Of a stretch of DNA of 6,198 nucleotides, positions 3,893-6,198 are shown in pieces. The notes beneath the pieces are model-generated. The model did no database searches. It was not told where the DNA came from and worked only from the letters and a program-made list of their open reading frames with translations. Position 1 is the stretch's first letter; every line of letters begins with the position of its first letter. The position numbers and the translations under genes are program-made. This DNA comes from Candidatus Pacearchaeota archaeon (GTDB lineage Archaea > Nanobdellota > Nanobdellia > Pacearchaeales > GW2011-AR1), in assembly GCA_016176815.1 (NCBI GenBank), contig JACOWL010000014.1, forward strand, positions 1 to 6,198, written 5' to 3'.

Positions 3893-5668
3893 TCAACGCT
3901 GAGGAGCTAACTGATTATATTGAGGTTTATGTTGAACTATTCTATTTTGAGGAGGAGAGGGCGGAGGTGTTTGGCGTGTAAATTGATTTTCTTCTGACGG
4001 CTCTTCACCGGATTTTCCTCTCTTCATAAAATAGATAATAAGAAAAATAATTAAAATAAGCCCGACAATTCCGAGAATAATAAATAGCGTGGATTTTGTT
4101 TTACATTCGCTGGTTTCACTTGGCTTATTTATTTCAACTCCGCAATTATTTAAATCAGCGCAAACTCTTTCTTTAAACCCGTCAGCGCATTTGCCAAAAT
4201 TTGCGCAAGTCCAATCTGGAATACATTTTTCAGTTTCTCCTGTTTCGGTCTGATTAGTAAGATTAGTAAAATTACTAAAATTTCCTGTTCCGCCGCTGAC
4301 CAATCCCGTAATCGATAACATTTCTTTAACAGCAGAATGATTTAAAGGCCAAACCTGAAATGTAGTTCCATTTTCTATAATTTCGCAATTATAAGTTGAA
4401 TTTGCCGAAGAGGGACATTTTACTAAAACCTCGTTGGATGCGGAACAATTAGCGCTGAATTCGCTGACAGAAGAAACTCCGGAAACATCTTTTATGCAAA
4501 CTGCATTTGAACTTGAATTTAATTTATCCACATAAATTGTTTTATTGGAAATTTCTTCGCTTGAATTAAACAAAACATATCCAAATTTATCTGTTGGAGA
4601 GGATGTTTTAATGTCTATTTCGCAAAAATCAAGTTTTTCCGAAGCTGAAAAATCCCAACCAAATTCAGCTCCCTGATAACCTTCAGCTATCTGCACAATC
4701 TGCGCTCCAGCATTTGTATAATTTATTGAATCGTTAAATGGTAAAAAGTCTATGAAGACATCAGCAGTTGTTGAAATGCAGGAAGGTTTTGAAATTACTC
4801 CGTTGCTGTTGCAATCATATGCTTTTAAAATGTCGGGAGCTCCACAACCGGAAATATCTGTAAGATTAATAATATCCTCTTGTAAATCGCATGAAATTAA
4901 ATTAAGCGTATAATTTGAAAAACAAGAACAAGCCCCGCCCGCGCAAGAATTATATCCTGTAAGAGTTTTGCAATTAAAAACTTCAAAATTAATATTATTT
5001 CCGGAGCAAAAACTCTCATTTAATGCAGTGCCATTAATGCAGGAATCTTGCGCTGTATTTGAAATATTAAATGCGCTTCCTGAAACAGTAAAATTTTTTC
5101 CGGGAATGTCAGTGTCTGTGCAAACTCCTGGGCTTGAAACACATACTCCCTGAACACATGTTTCAGAAGATGAACAGGAAGTTACAGAACTCCATTCCAA
5201 ACAAGAATCGGAATCATAATTTCCGCAAGTTTGATAGCCGTTGCCAGAACATTGTTTTGCTCCATTAGTTAAACATCCATCTGAACATTGAACTTGGACT
5301 TGACATAAAGAACTTCCAGAACAATCTGAATCCGCGCAATCCGTTACAAAATCACAATCATTATCTTTACCGTCACTGCAAAGAGCATTTGTATTTTCCG
5401 GAGCTCCAGGATATATTTGGGCGTTTAAATCATTGCAGTCAAGAATTCTTTCAGTGCACCCGTCTCCAGATTTATAGCTATCCCCGTCGCCATCACCGCA
5501 AGCTTGAAGTAATACCTTTCCAGTAATCTTCCCCCACAATCCTTTCATCCATTCATTAAAAGAAACTTTTCCATTTTTATCCAAATCTCTTTCAGAATTA
5601 TAATGCGCGGAAATAAATGCAATAGAAATTAATAAAACTGCTCCAAAAATTATCGCCAATTTTTTCAT
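3893..5668 (-). CDS. Type I membrane surface protein with EF-hand-like, MopE-like and TSP1-like modules
   Basis: A 591-aa predicted envelope protein. Residues 1-21 are a signal peptide (MKKLAIIFGAVLLISIAFIS, then A). D28-x-D30-x-N32-G-K-V-S-x-x-E39 is a complete EF-hand or dockerin-type calcium loop. Residues 57-116 (CGDGDGDSYKSGDGC, DCNDLNAQIYPGAPE, DGKDNDCD) match the MopE-like metal-binding motif seen in many surface proteins. A Cys-rich middle and more than a dozen N-x-S/T sequons follow, with NFSNFTNLTNQT just before residues 481-523, a thrombospondin-type-1-like module (DWTCANFGKCADGFKERVC). Residues 528-548 form a membrane helix, and 549-591 a cytoplasmic tail with TPPPSPPQ. Orientation and glycosylation are inferred from these features. 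The promoter predicts a leaderless mRNA. The ligand and role are unknown; adhesion or envelope structure are guesses. Confidence 0.9.
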   Translation of the reverse strand: MKKLAIIFGAVLLISIAFISAHYNSERDLDKNGKVSFNEWMKGLWGKITGKVLLQACGDGDGDSYKSGDGCTERILDCNDLNAQIYPGAPENTNALCSDGKDNDCDFVTDCADSDCSGSSLCQVQVQCSDGCLTNGAKQCSGNGYQTCGNYDSDSCLEWSSVTSCSSSETCVQGVCVSSPGVCTDTDIPGKNFTVSGSAFNISNTAQDSCINGTALNESFCSGNNINFEVFNCKTLTGYNSCAGGACSCFSNYTLNLISCDLQEDIINLTDISGCGAPDILKAYDCNSNGVISKPSCISTTADVFIDFLPFNDSINYTNAGAQIVQIAEGYQGAEFGWDFSASEKLDFCEIDIKTSSPTDKFGYVLFNSSEEISNKTIYVDKLNSSSNAVCIKDVSGVSSVSEFSANCSASNEVLVKCPSSANSTYNCEIIENGTTFQVWPLNHSAVKEMLSITGLVSGGTGNFSNFTNLTNQTETGETEKCIPDWTCANFGKCADGFKERVCADLNNCGVEINKPSETSECKTKSTLFIILGIVGLILIIFLIIYFMKRGKSGEEPSEENQFTRQTPPPSPPQNRIVQHKPQYNQLAPQR

Positions 5669-5689
5669 ATTCCAATAATAAAAATAAGA

Positions 5690-5697
5690 TATTTAAA
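5690..5697 (-). promoter_or_regulatory. TATA box for the 591-aa surface-protein gene; leaderless start predicted
   Basis: TTTAAATA on the minus strand, beginning exactly 29 nt before the ATG at 5668, the same spacing as for vapB. No ribosome-binding sequence lies between, so the transcript probably starts at or within a base or two of the start codon. Confidence 0.6.
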
Positions 5698-5709
5698 TAT
5701 TGTTATTAT

Positions 5710-5760
5710 TTATCTCCACTTAACCTCAACTTCATCCGTCCTCAGGATTTTTTCAAGAAA
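5710..5760 (-). pseudogene. Displaced second copy of the kae1 3' end
   Basis: Downstream of the kae1 stop, in a frame shifted by one base, the minus strand reads FFLEKILRTDEVEVKWR followed by TAA (5710-5712). The intact gene ends ELDKIDILPRQRTDEVQVSW, then KN and its stop. Both match the conserved Kae1 C-terminal pattern RTDEVxVxW. At DNA level GA(C/T)GAAGTT(C/G)AGGTT is shared, while the flanks have diverged. No start codon context is seen, so this is a leftover gene end rather than a gene. Confidence 0.7.
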
Positions 5761-5766
5761 AAATCC
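5745..5766 (-). terminator. Perfect 10-bp hairpin after kae1, possible terminator
   Basis: GGATTTTTTC and GAAAAAATCC form a perfect stem around a 2-nt loop, 14 nt past the kae1 stop and at the start of the second kae1 3' end. Six T residues in the minus-strand transcript follow kae1, which could end transcription. Equally, the hairpin may be the relic of whatever created the duplication. Confidence 0.45.
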
Positions 5767-5780
5767 CTCGCAAAAGAAGT

Positions 5781-6198
5781 TCAATTTTTCCAAGAAACCT
5801 GAACTTCGTCAGTTCTCTGCCTTGGTAAAATATCAATTTTATCCAGTTCTTCATGAGAAAATTTAATTCCTGAATTAAACATAATTTCTCCAAGAAAAGC
5901 AATCATTGCGCCGTTGTCAACTAATAAAGATTTTTCGGGAACAAAAAATTTTGCCCCTCTTTCTGCGCACATTATTTTGCACATTTCCTGAAGACGGGAA
6001 TTGCAGGCAACGCCTCCGCCTAAAAGCAATTCATTTTTTCCGGTATGCGCCAAAGCCCTTTCAGAAGATTCAACAAGCATTGCAAAAACATTTTCCTGAA
6101 GAGAATAAGCTAAATCAGGCAAAAAATACTTTTTGCTTTCAATTTTCTGTTTTAAATTAGTTAAAATTCCTGAAAAAGCGCAATCCATTCCTTTAATT
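5781..6198 (-). CDS. kae1: Kae1, tRNA threonylcarbamoyladenosine synthesis protein, C-terminal part
   Basis: The last 138 residues of Kae1 (TsaD family), the KEOPS subunit that transfers the threonylcarbamoyl group to A37 of ANN-decoding tRNAs. The frame is open to the right edge (IKGMDCAFSGILT, matching the family's KGMDxSFSGIL), so the ATG at 6188 is internal and the true start is outside. LLGGGVACNSRLQEM and SLLVDNGAMIAFLGE are the nucleotide- and metal-site motifs; the Asp of VDNGAMIA is a metal ligand in the family. The HxxxH site would lie outside the window. The protein ends RTDEVQVSWKN, so it is not fused to a Bud32 kinase as in some archaea. A second, diverged copy of its 3' end follows. 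Confidence 0.95.
   Translation of the reverse strand, partial: IKGMDCAFSGILTNLKQKIESKKYFLPDLAYSLQENVFAMLVESSERALAHTGKNELLLGGGVACNSRLQEMCKIMCAERGAKFFVPEKSLLVDNGAMIAFLGEIMFNSGIKFSHEELDKIDILPRQRTDEVQVSWKN

Noticed and set aside
4968..5153. Plus-strand open frame of 61 codons.
   Set aside because: Antisense shadow within the 591-aa surface-protein gene, with no promoter or recognisable product.
5906..6160. Plus-strand open frame of 84 codons.
   Set aside because: Antisense to the conserved kae1 coding region.

Overview
The window looks like a piece of a small-genome archaeal chromosome, most likely from the DPANN group (Pacearchaeota or Woesearchaeota type; this lineage call is inference). The support is AT-rich DNA, the archaeal/eukaryotic-type ribosomal proteins L7Ae, eS28 and eL24, a Kae1-type protein, archaeal TATA boxes (TTTAAATA, TTTATAAA) instead of bacterial -35/-10 elements, and surface proteins of a style common in those lineages. 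Every gene I can support lies on the minus strand, so the window reads right to left.

From the right edge: (1) the C-terminal 138 codons of kae1, the catalytic subunit of tRNA t6A synthesis. Its stop is followed by a perfect 10-bp hairpin and then by a diverged second copy of the kae1 3' end. (2) A 591-aa type I membrane surface protein with a signal peptide, an EF-hand-like loop, a MopE-like metal-binding segment, many N-glycosylation sequons, a thrombospondin-type-1-like module, one membrane helix and a proline-rich tail. (3) A gene-poor stretch of about 540-630 bp with short diverged repeats. (4) A ribosomal operon: L7Ae, an unknown 120-aa protein, eS28, a 44-aa small ORF, an unknown 79-aa protein and eL24. 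Consecutive genes overlap or are separated by 15 nt or less. (5) A VapB/VapC-type toxin-antitoxin pair with its own promoter just behind eL24. (6) At the left edge, a membrane-anchored surface protein of at least 307 aa that runs off the window. It contains a GC-rich repetitive block of about 56% GC.

The most interesting points are these. First, the L7Ae mRNA leader contains an almost textbook kink-turn, the RNA motif that L7Ae binds, placed at the predicted 5' end of the transcript, plus a competing hairpin. This suggests feedback control of the whole operon. Second, the eS28 3' end is duplicated as an exact 14-bp direct repeat flanking about 117 bp of repeats. The insert encodes a 44-aa ORF that ends in the same KGAYT residues as eS28 and is joined by ATGA and TAATG overlaps to both neighbours. 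Third, kae1 also has a duplicated 3' end. Two genes in 6 kb with repeated 3' termini suggests a shared process, such as small insertions or recombination scars at gene ends.

Three predicted promoters suggest a common geometry. For vapB and the 591-aa gene the TATA box begins exactly 29 nt before the ATG, which implies leaderless mRNAs. The same spacing puts the L7Ae transcript start at the foot of the kink-turn.
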